Positions 9,211-16,957 of a stretch of 51,227 bases of DNA are shown here, piece after piece. Position numbers and translations under genes: made by a program. Within the stretch, counting starts at the first letter, position 1. Each line of letters starts with the position of its first letter. The notes beneath the pieces were generated by a model. It was not told where the DNA came from, did no database searches, and saw only the letters and a program-made list of their open reading frames with translations. The stretch comes from Bacteroidota bacterium (lineage in GTDB: Bacteria; Bacteroidota; Ignavibacteria; Kapaibacteriales; UBA2268): contig JAKIZO010000013.1 in assembly GCA_022707965.1 (NCBI GenBank), positions 270 through 51,496 of the forward strand. Direction: 5' to 3'.

Positions 9211-9891
9211 CTATCCCTCTCCCAGCAAATCAGGGCGGCGAAGGCGTGTTTTTTCCAATGCTTGCTGCTCACGCCATTGGCGAATTCGCTCGTGATTGCC
9301 CGAGAGCAACACCTCCGGCACTCGCATACCGCGAAATTCCGACGGCTTGGTATATTGCGGCGGTTCGAGCAACCCATTCTGGAATGAATCCTCCAATGCC
9401 GATTCCGCGTTGCCAATTACACCAGGTATCAAGCGAACTATCGCATCGGTTAGCACCAGTGCGGGCAATTCCCCGCCGCTTAGCACATAGTCCCCAATAG
9501 AAATTTCGCGCGTTACTAAGTAGTCCCGCACACGCTGGTCTATTCCTTTGTAATGTCCCGCAAGTATGATTACGTTTTGCTTCAAAGATAGTTCATTGCA
9601 AACTGTTTGCGTAAGCGGGTATCCATCGGCACACACATAGATAATTTCATCGTAAGCGCGTTCTTGTTGGAGTTTTTCGATGCAATCAAATATCGGCTGG
9701 CACTTGATAATCATTCCGGCGCCACCGCCATACGGTGTGTCGTCTATATGGCGGAAGCGGTCAAGTGCGTAATCGTGCAGATTATGCAAATGTATCTCGA
9801 CAAGCCTCTTCTCCTGGGCAATTCTCAGTATGCTGCCTTGAATGTAAGATGTCATAAGTTCGGGAACAGCCGATATAATATCAATCCTCAT
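9211..9891 (-). CDS. trmD: tRNA (guanine-N1-)-methyltransferase TrmD
   Basis: TrmD methylates G37 of tRNAs that read CNN and GNN codons and prevents +1 frameshifts. The SPOUT-family knot is clear in DDTPYGGGAGM, LAGHYKGIDQRV and SIGDYVLSGGELPAL, and the C-terminal part SGNHERIRQWR is typical. The chosen start is the ATG at 9891 (MRIDIIS) because GAGGTG stands 6 bases before it; an in-frame GTG at 9900 lacks such a site. The product is 226 residues, normal for the family. The gene overlaps the end of rimM by 11 bp. The rplS gene that often follows trmD is replaced here by the restriction-modification pair. Confidence 0.97.
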   Translation of the reverse strand: MRIDIISAVPELMTSYIQGSILRIAQEKRLVEIHLHNLHDYALDRFRHIDDTPYGGGAGMIIKCQPIFDCIEKLQQERAYDEIIYVCADGYPLTQTVCNELSLKQNVIILAGHYKGIDQRVRDYLVTREISIGDYVLSGGELPALVLTDAIVRLIPGVIGNAESALEDSFQNGLLEPPQYTKPSEFRGMRVPEVLLSGNHERIRQWREQQALEKTRLRRPDLLGEG

Positions 9892-10426
9892 CAACTGCAC
9901 CTCTATTGTGTGTCAAATCCAGAAGTCCGTCAATAACATTTATTTTTACTAATTTATTGGCGAAATCTGTCTCGACAATCACGTCCTCAATCACAGGCAA
10001 AGGCAGTTCGCCAAAATCTGTTACGACAAGCCAAACATCGTTTGCAGGCAATTCCCAGATTTCCACGATTTCCCCTAATACATTGCCGTTTGCAATATCA
10101 ATCACTTTGCAACCAACAATAGTGTTGCTCGAAATAAATTTGGAATTATGCTTTTGAATTTCTTCTTCGTCTGCGAAAACACCTTGATTGCGAAGTTTTT
10201 CGATACCTTCTTTATCGTTTATTTCTACGAGCTTTGCTACTGCACGATTATTTTTTTTCTGAAAGTGCTCAATAGTGTATTCTTCTGAAAAATTAGGCGA
10301 ATAACCGATTTTTACCTTCATACCATAGGGCAACGCCTCGATTTTCCTGTATTCCAGAATGAAATTAAACTCACCTTTCCAGCCATAATAATTGCCTACA
10401 ACTCCGATTAATACTAAATTCCCCAT
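9881..10426 (-). CDS. rimM: Ribosome maturation factor RimM
   Basis: This 181-residue protein helps mature the 30S head by binding S19. It starts with VLIGVVGNYYGWKGEFN, the usual RimM N-terminal barrel, and ends with a PRC-barrel-like domain containing LPANDVWLVV and LPLPVIEDVIVETD. It is directly followed by trmD (11-bp overlap) and preceded by dtd (3-bp gap), so dtd-rimM-trmD form an operon. The usual upstream neighbour rpsP is missing from this place. Length and ends are normal. Confidence 0.95.
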   Translation of the reverse strand: MGNLVLIGVVGNYYGWKGEFNFILEYRKIEALPYGMKVKIGYSPNFSEEYTIEHFQKKNNRAVAKLVEINDKEGIEKLRNQGVFADEEEIQKHNSKFISSNTIVGCKVIDIANGNVLGEIVEIWELPANDVWLVVTDFGELPLPVIEDVIVETDFANKLVKINVIDGLLDLTHNRGAVDED

Positions 10427-10429
10427 ACG

Positions 10430-10873
10430 CTAATCCCTATCTATAATCAGTGTTACAGGACCATCGTTTTGCAAGCGAACATCCATCATCGCACCGAAAA
10501 TGCCCGTTTCTACCTTCAAGTTTGTCGATGAACGGAAGTGCTGAACAAACCTTTCGTATAATGGCTCGGCTATCGAAGGTGGCGCCGATTCTGTGTAGCT
10601 TGGGCGCGAGCCTTTACGGCAATCGCCGTAAAGAGTGAAGTTCGAGATAATCAAAATTTCGCCCGCAATGTCCGTAACTGACAGGTTCATTTTGCCGTCG
10701 CTATCGGGAAAAATGCGCAAATTAAGTATTTTCTGTGTCATCCACTCGATAGTTTTATCGCTATCGCTTTCTTTCATTGCAATGAAAACGCAAACGCCGC
10801 GACCAATTTTCCCGTTCGATTTTCCTTCAATAACAACTTCGGCGTTGCTAACTTTCTGGACAACTGCACGCAT
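10430..10873 (-). CDS. dtd: D-aminoacyl-tRNA deacylase
   Basis: This 147-residue enzyme hydrolyses D-amino acids wrongly attached to tRNA. The N-terminus MRAVVQKVSNAEVVI and the C-terminal NDGPVT (cross-subunit Gly-Pro motif) are characteristic. The usual SQxTL active-site motif reads SNFTLYGD here, a small change from the common glutamine. The start codon overlaps the stop of the nucleotide-sugar dehydrogenase gene (TAATG) and rimM follows after 3 bp. Confidence 0.95.
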   Translation of the reverse strand: MRAVVQKVSNAEVVIEGKSNGKIGRGVCVFIAMKESDSDKTIEWMTQKILNLRIFPDSDGKMNLSVTDIAGEILIISNFTLYGDCRKGSRPSYTESAPPSIAEPLYERFVQHFRSSTNLKVETGIFGAMMDVRLQNDGPVTLIIDRD

Positions 10874-12144
10874 TACCGCCCTATTCCTTTATAGTATATG
10901 CCACTTGCACGAATTTCTTCTTTATTCAGGCAGTTTTTTCCATCGATAACAATCTTAACATTATGCTTTGCAAGTAATTCGGAATTTATCGTTCTAAAAG
11001 CGCTGTGGTCTGTTGCAATTATTATGGCAAAAGACTTTTCTAAAATTTCCTCCAAACTGCTTGCGTTGCTCATTTCAGGGAAATATGGGTCGAAGACAAT
11101 TAAATCAGCACCTTTCTGCTGCAAAATCTGCATAATTTTCAGAGCGGGGCTTTCGCGCAAATCACCGACATTTGCTTTGTAGGATAACCCAAGAAGTCCG
11201 ATTGGTGTGCTTTTAATGGGTTTAGCGTATTCGTTGAGAGCATTCGCAAGCAATTCAATTGTGTAGGCAGGCATAGAATTGTTAATTTCCCGCGCAATTT
11301 TCAGAAACTTATGGTCGAAGCCGCTTTTGCTTGCCCTTTCAATCAAATAATATGGGTCGACAGGTATACAATGTCCGCCCACACCACAACCCGGATAGTG
11401 CGGCATAAACGCAAATGGCTTGTTCGAGGCACCTTTTATTACCGTAAGTATATCAATTCCAAGCACATCAAACGATTTGGCAAGTTCATTGGAGAACGCA
11501 ATATTTATATCGCGGAAAGTGTTTTCGATAATTTTCGTTGCTTCGGTGCTTTTCAGGTCGGGCATTTCGTTGATTTCCGCATCCACGAATCGACGGTAGA
11601 AATCAGCAAGAAACCGTGTTGATTCCGGACGCGTGGAACCTATATTTCGCGGAATGTTATAGACATTCCAGTGAGGGTCGCCGGGATTAATTCGCTCAGG
11701 GCAGTGAGCAACGTCGAAATCACGTCCGGCTATCAAGTGAGTTGCTTCTTCGAGCATCGGGATTACAACTTCGTCGCAAACGCCCGGATTTATGGTTGAT
11801 TCTATCACAACGTAGTTGCCTTTTTGCAGGTGTTTAGCAACAGTTGAAACGGCATTTTTCACAGGTTGCAGGTCGGGAGTGTAGTCGTCGAGGACGGGCG
11901 TTGGAACGCAGATAATGAAAATATCGCAGCCCGCAAGTATTTCGTCGCTTGCAGATACTTGCAATGTGATTTCTTTTAAGTCTTGCTCGCACTGATGGTC
12001 GTCTATTGGGCAAATTCTATTCTTTATTTTCTCGATTTTCTTTTCCGAAAGGTCGAACCCAACAACCTGATAATCAGTCTTTTTCTGAATTGCCGCAGCA
12101 AGCGGCAAACCAACATATCCAAGCCCAATAACGCCAACTTTCAT
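10873..12144 (-). CDS. Nucleotide-sugar (probably UDP-GlcNAc/ManNAc-type) 6-dehydrogenase
   Basis: The 423-residue enzyme oxidises a UDP-sugar to the uronic acid with two NAD+, supplying precursors for polysaccharide. The Rossmann motif GLGYVGLPLA is at the N-terminus; CPERINPGDPHW and the catalytic-cysteine region HYPGCGVGGHCIPVDPYYL are present, followed by the C-terminal UDP-binding domain (LSYKANVGDLRESPAL). The ERINPGD form is more like the WbpA/TviB branch than UDP-glucose dehydrogenase, but the substrate is not proved. The ATG at 12144 (MKVGVIGLG) was chosen over one 11 codons upstream because it gives the family N-terminus. It is first in the operon with dtd-rimM-trmD. Confidence 0.92.
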   Translation of the reverse strand: MKVGVIGLGYVGLPLAAAIQKKTDYQVVGFDLSEKKIEKIKNRICPIDDHQCEQDLKEITLQVSASDEILAGCDIFIICVPTPVLDDYTPDLQPVKNAVSTVAKHLQKGNYVVIESTINPGVCDEVVIPMLEEATHLIAGRDFDVAHCPERINPGDPHWNVYNIPRNIGSTRPESTRFLADFYRRFVDAEINEMPDLKSTEATKIIENTFRDINIAFSNELAKSFDVLGIDILTVIKGASNKPFAFMPHYPGCGVGGHCIPVDPYYLIERASKSGFDHKFLKIAREINNSMPAYTIELLANALNEYAKPIKSTPIGLLGLSYKANVGDLRESPALKIMQILQQKGADLIVFDPYFPEMSNASSLEEILEKSFAIIIATDHSAFRTINSELLAKHNVKIVIDGKNCLNKEEIRASGIYYKGIGR

Positions 12145-12298
12145 TTTATCAACCCAATTTAATATTTTAAAAAACAAAATTAAGAATTTACCAAAACATA
12201 TTGAGAATTTTTTTTTCTAATATTAATAATTAGGGAACAGAAGGGAATATTGAAATTAGTTGCGAATATAAAATTGGGAGCATTTATAAAAATTGCTT

Positions 12299-12392
12299 GC
12301 ACAGACAGGAATATCTGTGCTACCTTTATAGAAAAAACCTTCCGAAGGTTCCAAACCTTCGGAAGGTTCTAAGCCTGGAAATATTGAGAAAA
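12299..12392. repeat. Dispersed palindromic intergenic repeat, copy A
   Basis: The element starts with a hairpin (CACAGACA, loop, TATCTGTG at 12300-12319, one mismatch) followed by GCTACCTTTATAG, then two 15-bp palindromes of the AACCTTC-N-GAAGGTT type at 12336-12350 and 12354-12368. The second is the reverse complement of the first, so the pair can also fold on each other. A tail (AAGCCTGG, then TGAGAAAA) is shared with copy E. It lies in a gap between two minus-strand genes. Confidence 0.85.
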
Positions 12393-12428
12393 TCTGTGAA
12401 AACACGTTTATTTCACGCTATGAACAAT

Positions 12429-12513
12429 CACAGACAGGAATGTCTGTGCTACCTTTATAGAAAAACCTTCGGAATTGAGGAAACCTTCGGAAGGTTCCAA
12501 ACCTTCGGAAGGT
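12429..12513. repeat. Dispersed palindromic intergenic repeat, copy B
   Basis: A perfect 8-bp stem hairpin CACAGACA-GGAA-TGTCTGTG lies at 12429-12448. It is followed by GCTACCTTTATAG, a half palindrome at 12464-12474 and two full AACCTTCGGAAGGTT palindromes at 12482-12496 and 12499-12513. It is in the same order and orientation as copy A, 129 bp after it, so A and B look like a direct duplication that has since diverged. Confidence 0.87.
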
Positions 12514-12556
12514 TCTAAGATCGGGAAATTATGTAACAATCTGAGAAGATTTAGAT

Positions 12557-13168
12557 TTAGTATTTCACCGAGCAACCGTAGGGTTGAGTTACTTTCGTCG
12601 AGACGGGCTTGCCCGCAAGCGCTTCACCGAGTGCTTTCGACACATAGTTTTCAGCTTTTTCGATGTCTGCTTTGTCGGTTGAGCGAATGCTATCGATTGC
12701 TCCTGCATAAATAAGCGTTCCTTGTGGGTCGATAATATACATATGAGGTGTCGTCTTTGCTGAATACAAACGCCCGACGTCTCCACTTTCGTCAATTAAA
12801 TATGCAGTGAATTTTGTTTTATAGTTTTCGGAGCGTTTCTTGATTTCATCTTTCGGAAGGTGCCCTTCTTTTCCGGGTGCCGACGAGCAAATAGCAAGCC
12901 AGATAACGCCCTGCTGTGTGTATTTATCCTGCAATTTTTGCATATTTTTGCTGTCGTAGTGCTTTTTCACAAATGGACAATTGAAATTAATCCATTCGAG
13001 CACAACATATTTTCCCCGAAAATCCGAAAGTTTGTGCTTTACGCCATTGACGTCGGTTAGTTCGAAATCGGGGGCAGGTTTGTCGATTTCAGCTTTGTTT
13101 TGAGCAAATACGTTTGTCAGTGCGAAGCTCAAAGCAATAAGAGCAAATACACCAAATAGCGAGTTCAT
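12557..13168 (-). CDS. Secreted peroxiredoxin/thioredoxin-like protein
   Basis: This 203-residue protein has an N-terminal signal peptide (hydrophobic FGVFALIALSFAL, cut near VFAQ) and an AhpC/TSA-type fold: PAPDFELTDVNG, YVVLEWINFNCPFVKKHY with a single Cys at the active-site turn, and TTPHMYIIDPQG. The C-terminal TQPYGCSVKY supplies a second Cys, as in PRX-like periplasmic proteins. It probably acts in thiol redox or peroxide handling outside the cytoplasm. It lies 14 bp downstream of a broken DsbD-N-like gene, and the two probably formed one redox unit. The substrate is unknown. Confidence 0.9.
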   Translation of the reverse strand: MNSLFGVFALIALSFALTNVFAQNKAEIDKPAPDFELTDVNGVKHKLSDFRGKYVVLEWINFNCPFVKKHYDSKNMQKLQDKYTQQGVIWLAICSSAPGKEGHLPKDEIKKRSENYKTKFTAYLIDESGDVGRLYSAKTTPHMYIIDPQGTLIYAGAIDSIRSTDKADIEKAENYVSKALGEALAGKPVSTKVTQPYGCSVKY

Positions 13169-13182
13169 AAATCCTCCTTTTA

Positions 13183-13997
13183 TTATAAAAATATTACAAC
13201 ATCGTAAGCTTTTTCGTTATCAACAATCAATGCTTTAAATTCTTTTGGTATTTCCACGTGGAAAGCATCGAGCCGAGCAACAAGCGAACTTCCCTGCATA
13301 GATTGAGCCGCTGAATTGTCAATTATCCCTTCCAGATACGGAATAATTCTTGCTTTTTCGGATAAATTAAGGCTTCCGCTGAGTTTCACTTCAAGCATAT
13401 TATCTTTGATTTCTCCACGCAAAGGATTGTCCAATCTGACAGGAATATTGCCAAAAATGTCAGAGAAACTTCTATTAATCTCGCTGCGATTGCTCGAAAT
13501 AAGTTGAATTTTGACTGTATCTTTGCCCGGCAAACACTTTTCCTTGCAAGCAAGCCACTTTACAACACCCGTAATTTCGAAAATTTGATTTTCTAAATTA
13601 TCAGGAACTGTAAATTTATAGAAAATATAGTGTTTGTGATGATAGCCGTAGGATATAATCTCGTCAGTTTGGATTATTTCGGGCACTTGCCAGACGGTAT
13701 CGACCAATGAGATACCTTTCGGCAAATTCCACTCAACGGTTGTAGCAAGCCCCGCATCACCGGGATTTGCCCAGTATGTGTGCCAGCCTGATTTACGGCA
13801 AAAGGGAGTTGTCTAAATAATGCACCGGGATTTGCCCAGTATGTGTGCCAGCCTTCCTTCGGTTCTATTTCGACAGCTATCCAGGTGCTTTCGCCTGCTG
13901 CAACCTTGTTGTGCAATGCAAGCAAAGAAACTCTGGCTGTTTCGTTACTTTCTGCCATAAATAATAGGGCGCTGAGCAAAATTGATAAATACATCAT
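13183..13997 (-). pseudogene. DsbD N-terminal-domain-like protein, disrupted by a 65-bp insertion
   Basis: Two reading frames together encode a secreted protein like the thiol-accepting alpha domain of DsbD. The 5' frame (from ATG 13997) has a signal peptide and EPKEGWHTYWANPG. The 3' frame resumes with DAGLATTVEWNLPKGISL and contains the Cys pair of WLACKEKCLPGKD. Between them a 32-bp segment is present twice (13758-13789 and 13823-13854) with a 33-bp spacer. Removing one copy plus the spacer (65 bp) restores an exact uninterrupted frame across the WANPGDAGL junction. The transmembrane and thioredoxin parts of a full DsbD are absent. As it stands the gene would make only a truncated product of about 107 residues. 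An assembly artefact cannot be excluded. Confidence 0.82.
13758..13854. repeat. 32-bp direct repeat flanking a 33-bp spacer inside the DsbD-N-like gene
   Basis: The two 32-bp copies (13758-13789, 13823-13854) are identical by eye and share the sense WHTYWANPG coding segment. The unit plus spacer is 65 bp, not a multiple of three, which explains the frameshift. The spacer matches nothing else recognised in the window. Confidence 0.9.
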
Positions 13998-14202
13998 AAC
14001 GAAAATTTTGAGAATATAAGTAATTGACGGAATTTAGTCGTCCTTATTTTATTTGTTTAGATTTGACTGAATCGCTTGTGATTAATAGTGTTTTAGAAAC
14101 TGATTGAACAATTTATTGAAAAATTAACAATAAAAATTCAGCTAAAAAGGTGTAAAAAAATAAATTCAAAAAAATAAAAAAATGTTAATTCGAAAAAAAA
14201 GT

Positions 14203-14233
14203 TTTGCAAATTAGAAAAATGTTTGTATTTTTG
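14203..14233 (+). promoter_or_regulatory. Bacteroidota-type promoter for the tRNA cluster
   Basis: TTTG at 14203-14206 and TATTTTTG at 14226-14233 are separated by 19 bases and match the -33/-7 consensus TTTG-N19-TAnnTTTG of Bacteroidota sigma factors. The first tRNA begins at 14250, so transcription would start a few bases before it. Transcription may continue into secE and the ribosomal genes. Confidence 0.75.
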
Positions 14234-14249
14234 TATTCCTAAATTGTTC

Positions 14250-14333
14250 GGGCAGGTACCGAAGTGGTCAACCGGGGCAGACTGTAAATCTGCTGGGCTC
14301 CGCCCTACGGAGGTTCGAATCCTTCCCTGCCCA
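14250..14333 (+). tRNA. tRNA-Tyr (anticodon GTA)
   Basis: An 84-base class II tRNA with acceptor pairs GGGCAGG/CCTGCCC, discriminator A, anticodon loop CTGTAAA (GTA) and a long variable arm (GGGCTCCGCCCTACGG region). The T-loop is TTCGAAT. The CCA end is not encoded. It is the first of five tRNA genes in the cluster. Confidence 0.97.
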
Positions 14334-14350
14334 CTATGAAAACAAATTAT

Positions 14351-14423
14351 GCGGGAGTAGCTCAGTTGGTAGAGCATCAGCCTTCCAAGCTGAGGGTCGC
14401 GGGTTCGAGTCTCGTCTCCCGCT
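14351..14423 (+). tRNA. tRNA-Gly (anticodon TCC)
   Basis: A 73-base tRNA with acceptor GCGGGAG/CTCCCGC, discriminator T, anticodon loop CTTCCAA (TCC) and T-loop TTCGAGT. It differs at only 8 of 73 positions from the next tRNA in the cluster. Confidence 0.97.
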
Positions 14424-14437
14424 CAGCTCGAAGAGAT

Positions 14438-14488
14438 AGCGGCATACAATTTAATAATTCTTGTGGAATTACAAAAGCCGCTTTTTTT
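14438..14488 (+). terminator. Possible intrinsic terminator between the two tRNA-Gly genes
   Basis: AGCGGC (14438-14443) pairs with GCCGCT (14477-14482), an inner AATTC/GAATT stem is possible, and the second arm runs straight into seven T (14482-14488). The loop is long, so it may be a weak terminator or an attenuator that separates the Tyr-Gly part from the later tRNA genes. Confidence 0.4.
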
Positions 14489-14497
14489 GTCGTAAAT

Positions 14498-14570
14498 GCG
14501 GGAATAGCTCAGCTGGTAGAGCATCAGCTTCCCAAGCTGAGGGCCGCGGGTTCGAATCCCGTTTCCCGCT
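14498..14570 (+). tRNA. tRNA-Gly (anticodon CCC)
   Basis: A 73-base tRNA with acceptor GCGGGAA/TTCCCGC, discriminator T and anticodon loop TTCCCAA (CCC). It is nearly identical to the TCC tRNA upstream, including a compensating change in the last acceptor pair (G-C to A-T). This points to tandem duplication followed by a wobble-base change. Confidence 0.97.
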
Positions 14571-14584
14571 CGGGCGAAGCAAAC

Positions 14585-14657
14585 GCTGATGTAGCTCAGT
14601 TGGTAGAGCACATCCTTGGTAAGGATGAGGTCACCGGTTCAATCCCGGTCATCAGCT
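14585..14657 (+). tRNA. tRNA-Thr (anticodon GGT)
   Basis: A 73-base tRNA with acceptor GCTGATG/CATCAGC, discriminator T, anticodon loop TTGGTAA (GGT) and T-loop TTCAATC. In many genomes tuf follows a tRNA-Thr at this place; here tRNA-Trp follows after 21 bases. Confidence 0.97.
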
Positions 14658-14678
14658 CTGCGGAAAAAATTTGCAATT

Positions 14679-14751
14679 ACGGGTGTAGCTCAATTGGTAG
14701 AGTAGCGGTCTCCAAAACCGTTGGCTGTGGGTTCGAGTCCTACCACCCGTG
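14679..14751 (+). tRNA. tRNA-Trp (anticodon CCA)
   Basis: A 73-base tRNA with acceptor ACGGGTG/CACCCGT, discriminator G (the usual Trp identity base) and anticodon loop CTCCAAA (CCA). It lies 64 bp before secE, the common arrangement, and is likely to be cotranscribed with it. Confidence 0.97.
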
Positions 14752-14815
14752 CAATCAATTTTAAGGCAAGCATCGCGTTTGCCGAGATTTTTTTATTTGT
14801 AAATGAGAATGTGTT

Positions 14816-14998
14816 ATGGTTGCTAAAATTAAAAAATTCGTTAATGAAGTTGTTGCCGAGATGAAAAAAGTCTCCTGGCCCACAAAAGAACAATTGAAGG
14901 AATCTACCAAAGTTGTTATCGGGGTTACTTTGGTTATCACACTTTTCATTTTGGTTGTCGACCAGGCTTTGACTGCAATTATGAAAGCTATTTTTTAA
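14816..14998 (+). CDS. secE: Preprotein translocase subunit SecE
   Basis: This 60-residue protein is the short, one-helix form of SecE, which clamps SecY in the translocon. The amphipathic KKVSWPTKEQLKEST segment and one transmembrane helix (VVIGVTLVITLFILVVDQA) are diagnostic. It lies between tRNA-Trp and nusG in the classic order. The ATG at 14816 gives a normal N-terminus. Confidence 0.96.
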   Translation: MVAKIKKFVNEVVAEMKKVSWPTKEQLKESTKVVIGVTLVITLFILVVDQALTAIMKAIF

Positions 14999-15023
14999 CT
15001 TAAAATTATAAAATCAGAGCGAT

Positions 15024-15713
15024 ATGAATTTCGACGATACATACGAAAATATTGAACAGCTTGGCGAAAGCTCTCAACCCGACAGCAACGACGACTTCGA
15101 TTTCTCCGCTTTGGAACGCAAAAAAGAAGAATTCGTCGAACCTCCCAAAAAATTGTCCGACGACGAACGTTCCACTACCGAAGCACGATGGTACGCCCTG
15201 CGCACCTTCACCGGACACGAACTCCGCGTTAAGCAAAACATCGAAGCCGAAGTAAAGCGACTGAACCTGAAAGATAAAATCTTAGAGGTTGTCATCCCCG
15301 AAGAAACTGTCTATGAAGTGCGTGGTGGCAAACGCCGCTCTCGTCGGAAGAATTTTTTGCCCGGCTACATCATTGTCAAAGCAATTTTAGATAAGAAAAC
15401 ACGCGAAATTATCCAATCATTGCCCTCTGTGGTTGCTTTTGTCGGGCGTAAAAACGAACCCCAGGCTTTGCAACCCGACGAAATCAAAAGAATCCTTGGG
15501 CGAGTGGAAGAAAGAAAAGATATCGAAACTGTGGTTACCCAATTCGAAATTGGTGACCCCGTACGAGTAATAGATGGACCATTCAACACATTCAGCGGGA
15601 CAATCAAAGAAATTAATTACGAAAAACAAAAGATGAAAGTTGAAGTGGGTATCCTTGGGCGTAAAACACCAGTGGAACTTGACTTCAGCCAAGTCGAAAT
15701 AGAGAATAAATAA
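15024..15713 (+). CDS. nusG: Transcription termination/antitermination factor NusG
   Basis: This 229-residue protein couples RNA polymerase to Rho or the ribosome. The NGN domain begins near residue 54 ([13 protein letters not shown]) and contains [11 protein letters not shown]. The KOW domain is [19 protein letters not shown] to the end. About 50 extra N-terminal residues are strongly acidic (DDTYENIEQ to PPKKLSDDE) and are absent in most NusG. It sits 25 bp after secE and 29 bp before rplK. Confidence 0.96.
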   Translation: MNFDDTYENIEQLGESSQPDSNDDFDFSALERKKEEFVEPPKKLSDDERSTTEARWYALRTFTGHELRVKQNIEAEVKRLNLKDKILEVVIPEETVYEVRGGKRRSRRKNFLPGYIIVKAILDKKTREIIQSLPSVVAFVGRKNEPQALQPDEIKRILGRVEERKDIETVVTQFEIGDPVRVIDGPFNTFSGTIKEINYEKQKMKVEVGILGRKTPVELDFSQVEIENK

Positions 15714-15742
15714 ACGTATTTTTCACATTCAGTAAAAGTAAA

Positions 15743-16168
15743 ATGGCTAAGAAAGTAGCAGGAACATTCAAACTCCAACTCAAAGCAGGCGAAGCAACTA
15801 TGGCTCCACCTGTTGGTCCGGCGTTTGGTCAGAGAGGCTTGGCAGGTATGGAATTTGTTAAGCAGTTCAATGCCAAAACCGCTAAACAGCAGGGAACAAT
15901 ATTGCCAGTGGTTGTTACTTACTATACTGATAAAAGCTTCACTTTTATCATTAAGTCGCCTCCGGCACCTGTTCTGCTTCTGAAAGCAGCAGGTTTGCAG
16001 AAAGGTTCAGCCGAGCCAAACAAAACAAAAGTCGGCAAAGTTACAGTCGCTCAATGCGAAGAAATTGCTAAAATTAAAATGGATGACCTCAATTGCACTT
16101 CCATCGAATCTGCTATGAGTATGATTAAGGGAACTGCAAGAAGTATGGGCATCAATGTTGTTGAATAA
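15743..16168 (+). CDS. rplK: 50S ribosomal protein L11
   Basis: This 141-residue protein is normal for L11, which forms the GTPase-associated centre with 23S rRNA. Recognisable parts are [19 protein letters not shown] at the N-terminus and [18 protein letters not shown] at the RNA-binding C-terminus. rplA follows after 17 bp. Confidence 0.98.
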   Translation: MAKKVAGTFKLQLKAGEATMAPPVGPAFGQRGLAGMEFVKQFNAKTAKQQGTILPVVVTYYTDKSFTFIIKSPPAPVLLLKAAGLQKGSAEPNKTKVGKVTVAQCEEIAKIKMDDLNCTSIESAMSMIKGTARSMGINVVE

Positions 16169-16185
16169 TTAATTACGAGATTGAA

Positions 16186-16884
16186 ATGAGACAAAGAGGA
16201 AAAAGGTACAGGAAACTTGTCAGTAGCTTCGATAGAAACAAACTCTATAACGTAGGCGAAGCTATTGAAATCGTCAAAAAAAATGCCACCGCGAAGTTCG
16301 ACGAATCCTTTGAAATCTCTATGAGATTAGGCGTCGACCCACGTAAAGCTGACCAAATGGTTCGCGGGACTGTATCTCTTCCCCACGGCACTGGTAAAAC
16401 AGTTAAAGTACTTGTTCTCTGCAAGCCTCCAAAAGATAAAGAAGCTTTGGACGCAGGAGCAGACTACGCCGGATTGGAAGAATACATCGAAAAAATTAAA
16501 GGCGGTTGGGCTGATATTGACGTTGTTGTTGCTACTCCCGATGTTATGGGAGAAGTCGGTAAGCTTGGTCGTATTCTCGGTCCGCGTGGTTTGATGCCAA
16601 ACCCGAAAGTCGGCACAGTTACTTTTGATGTTGCTAGAACTGTTGCTGAACTTAAAGCCGGTAAAATCGAATTCCGTGTCGATAAAACCGGTAATATTCA
16701 CGCGGCTGTTGGCAAATGCTCCTTCCCACCTGAAAAACTTGCTGAAAACGTTAATGCTTTCTACCAGAGCATTATGCGTGCTAAACCTGCTACTGCTAAG
16801 GGTAAATACGTAAAAAGCGTTTATTTCAGCTCTACTATGGGACCGGGCGTTGCTGTAAGCGACCAATCATTTGATAAATTCTAA
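16186..16884 (+). CDS. rplA: 50S ribosomal protein L1
   Basis: This 232-residue L1 protein forms the L1 stalk and in many bacteria represses its own operon. Typical motifs are [21 protein letters not shown] (its start), [19 protein letters not shown] and [11 protein letters not shown]. Length is normal. It is followed by the rplJ leader. Confidence 0.98.
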   Translation: MRQRGKRYRKLVSSFDRNKLYNVGEAIEIVKKNATAKFDESFEISMRLGVDPRKADQMVRGTVSLPHGTGKTVKVLVLCKPPKDKEALDAGADYAGLEEYIEKIKGGWADIDVVVATPDVMGEVGKLGRILGPRGLMPNPKVGTVTFDVARTVAELKAGKIEFRVDKTGNIHAAVGKCSFPPEKLAENVNAFYQSIMRAKPATAKGKYVKSVYFSSTMGPGVAVSDQSFDKF

Positions 16885-16912
16885 ATTTTAAGTCTATTAC
16901 GCACTCGCTGCA

Positions 16913-16957
16913 TTCGGGATGCTTCTCCTTCGCCCCATAAAGGCGATTGTTCCCGAA
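16913..16957 (+). promoter_or_regulatory. Candidate ribosomal protein L10 leader RNA
   Basis: The rplA-rplJ gap folds into a nested stem: outer TTCGGGA/TCCCGAA (16913-16919 with 16951-16957) and inner TCGCC/GGCGA (16930-16934 with 16942-16946), separated by an asymmetric internal loop. Known L10 leaders at this position have a comparable interrupted stem that binds the L10(L12)4 complex and represses translation. Assignment is by position and shape, not by a covariance search. Confidence 0.5.

Larger units (their letters stand above)
12145..12556. other. 412-bp intergenic region holding two palindromic repeat elements
   Basis: No gene was found here. The stretch next to the dehydrogenase (12145-12298) is AT-rich and should hold its leader and promoter. 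The rest is mostly two copies of the dispersed palindromic element described separately. Short plus-strand reading frames across the repeats show no codon or protein logic. Confidence 0.8.

Noticed and set aside
12299..12513. A possible CRISPR array
   Set aside because: Repeats are palindromic and unevenly spaced, with few units, no unique equal-length spacers and no cas genes.
12297..12714. Short plus-strand frames with Gln-Glu-Cys-Leu-Cys-Tyr repeats
   Set aside because: They translate the dispersed palindromes and the antisense of the peroxiredoxin-like gene; the frames have no independent support.
14336..14764. A 142-residue plus-strand frame with GVAQLVEHQPSKL-like repeats
   Set aside because: It is the translation of the tRNA genes; this peptide pattern is a known false prediction over tRNA clusters.
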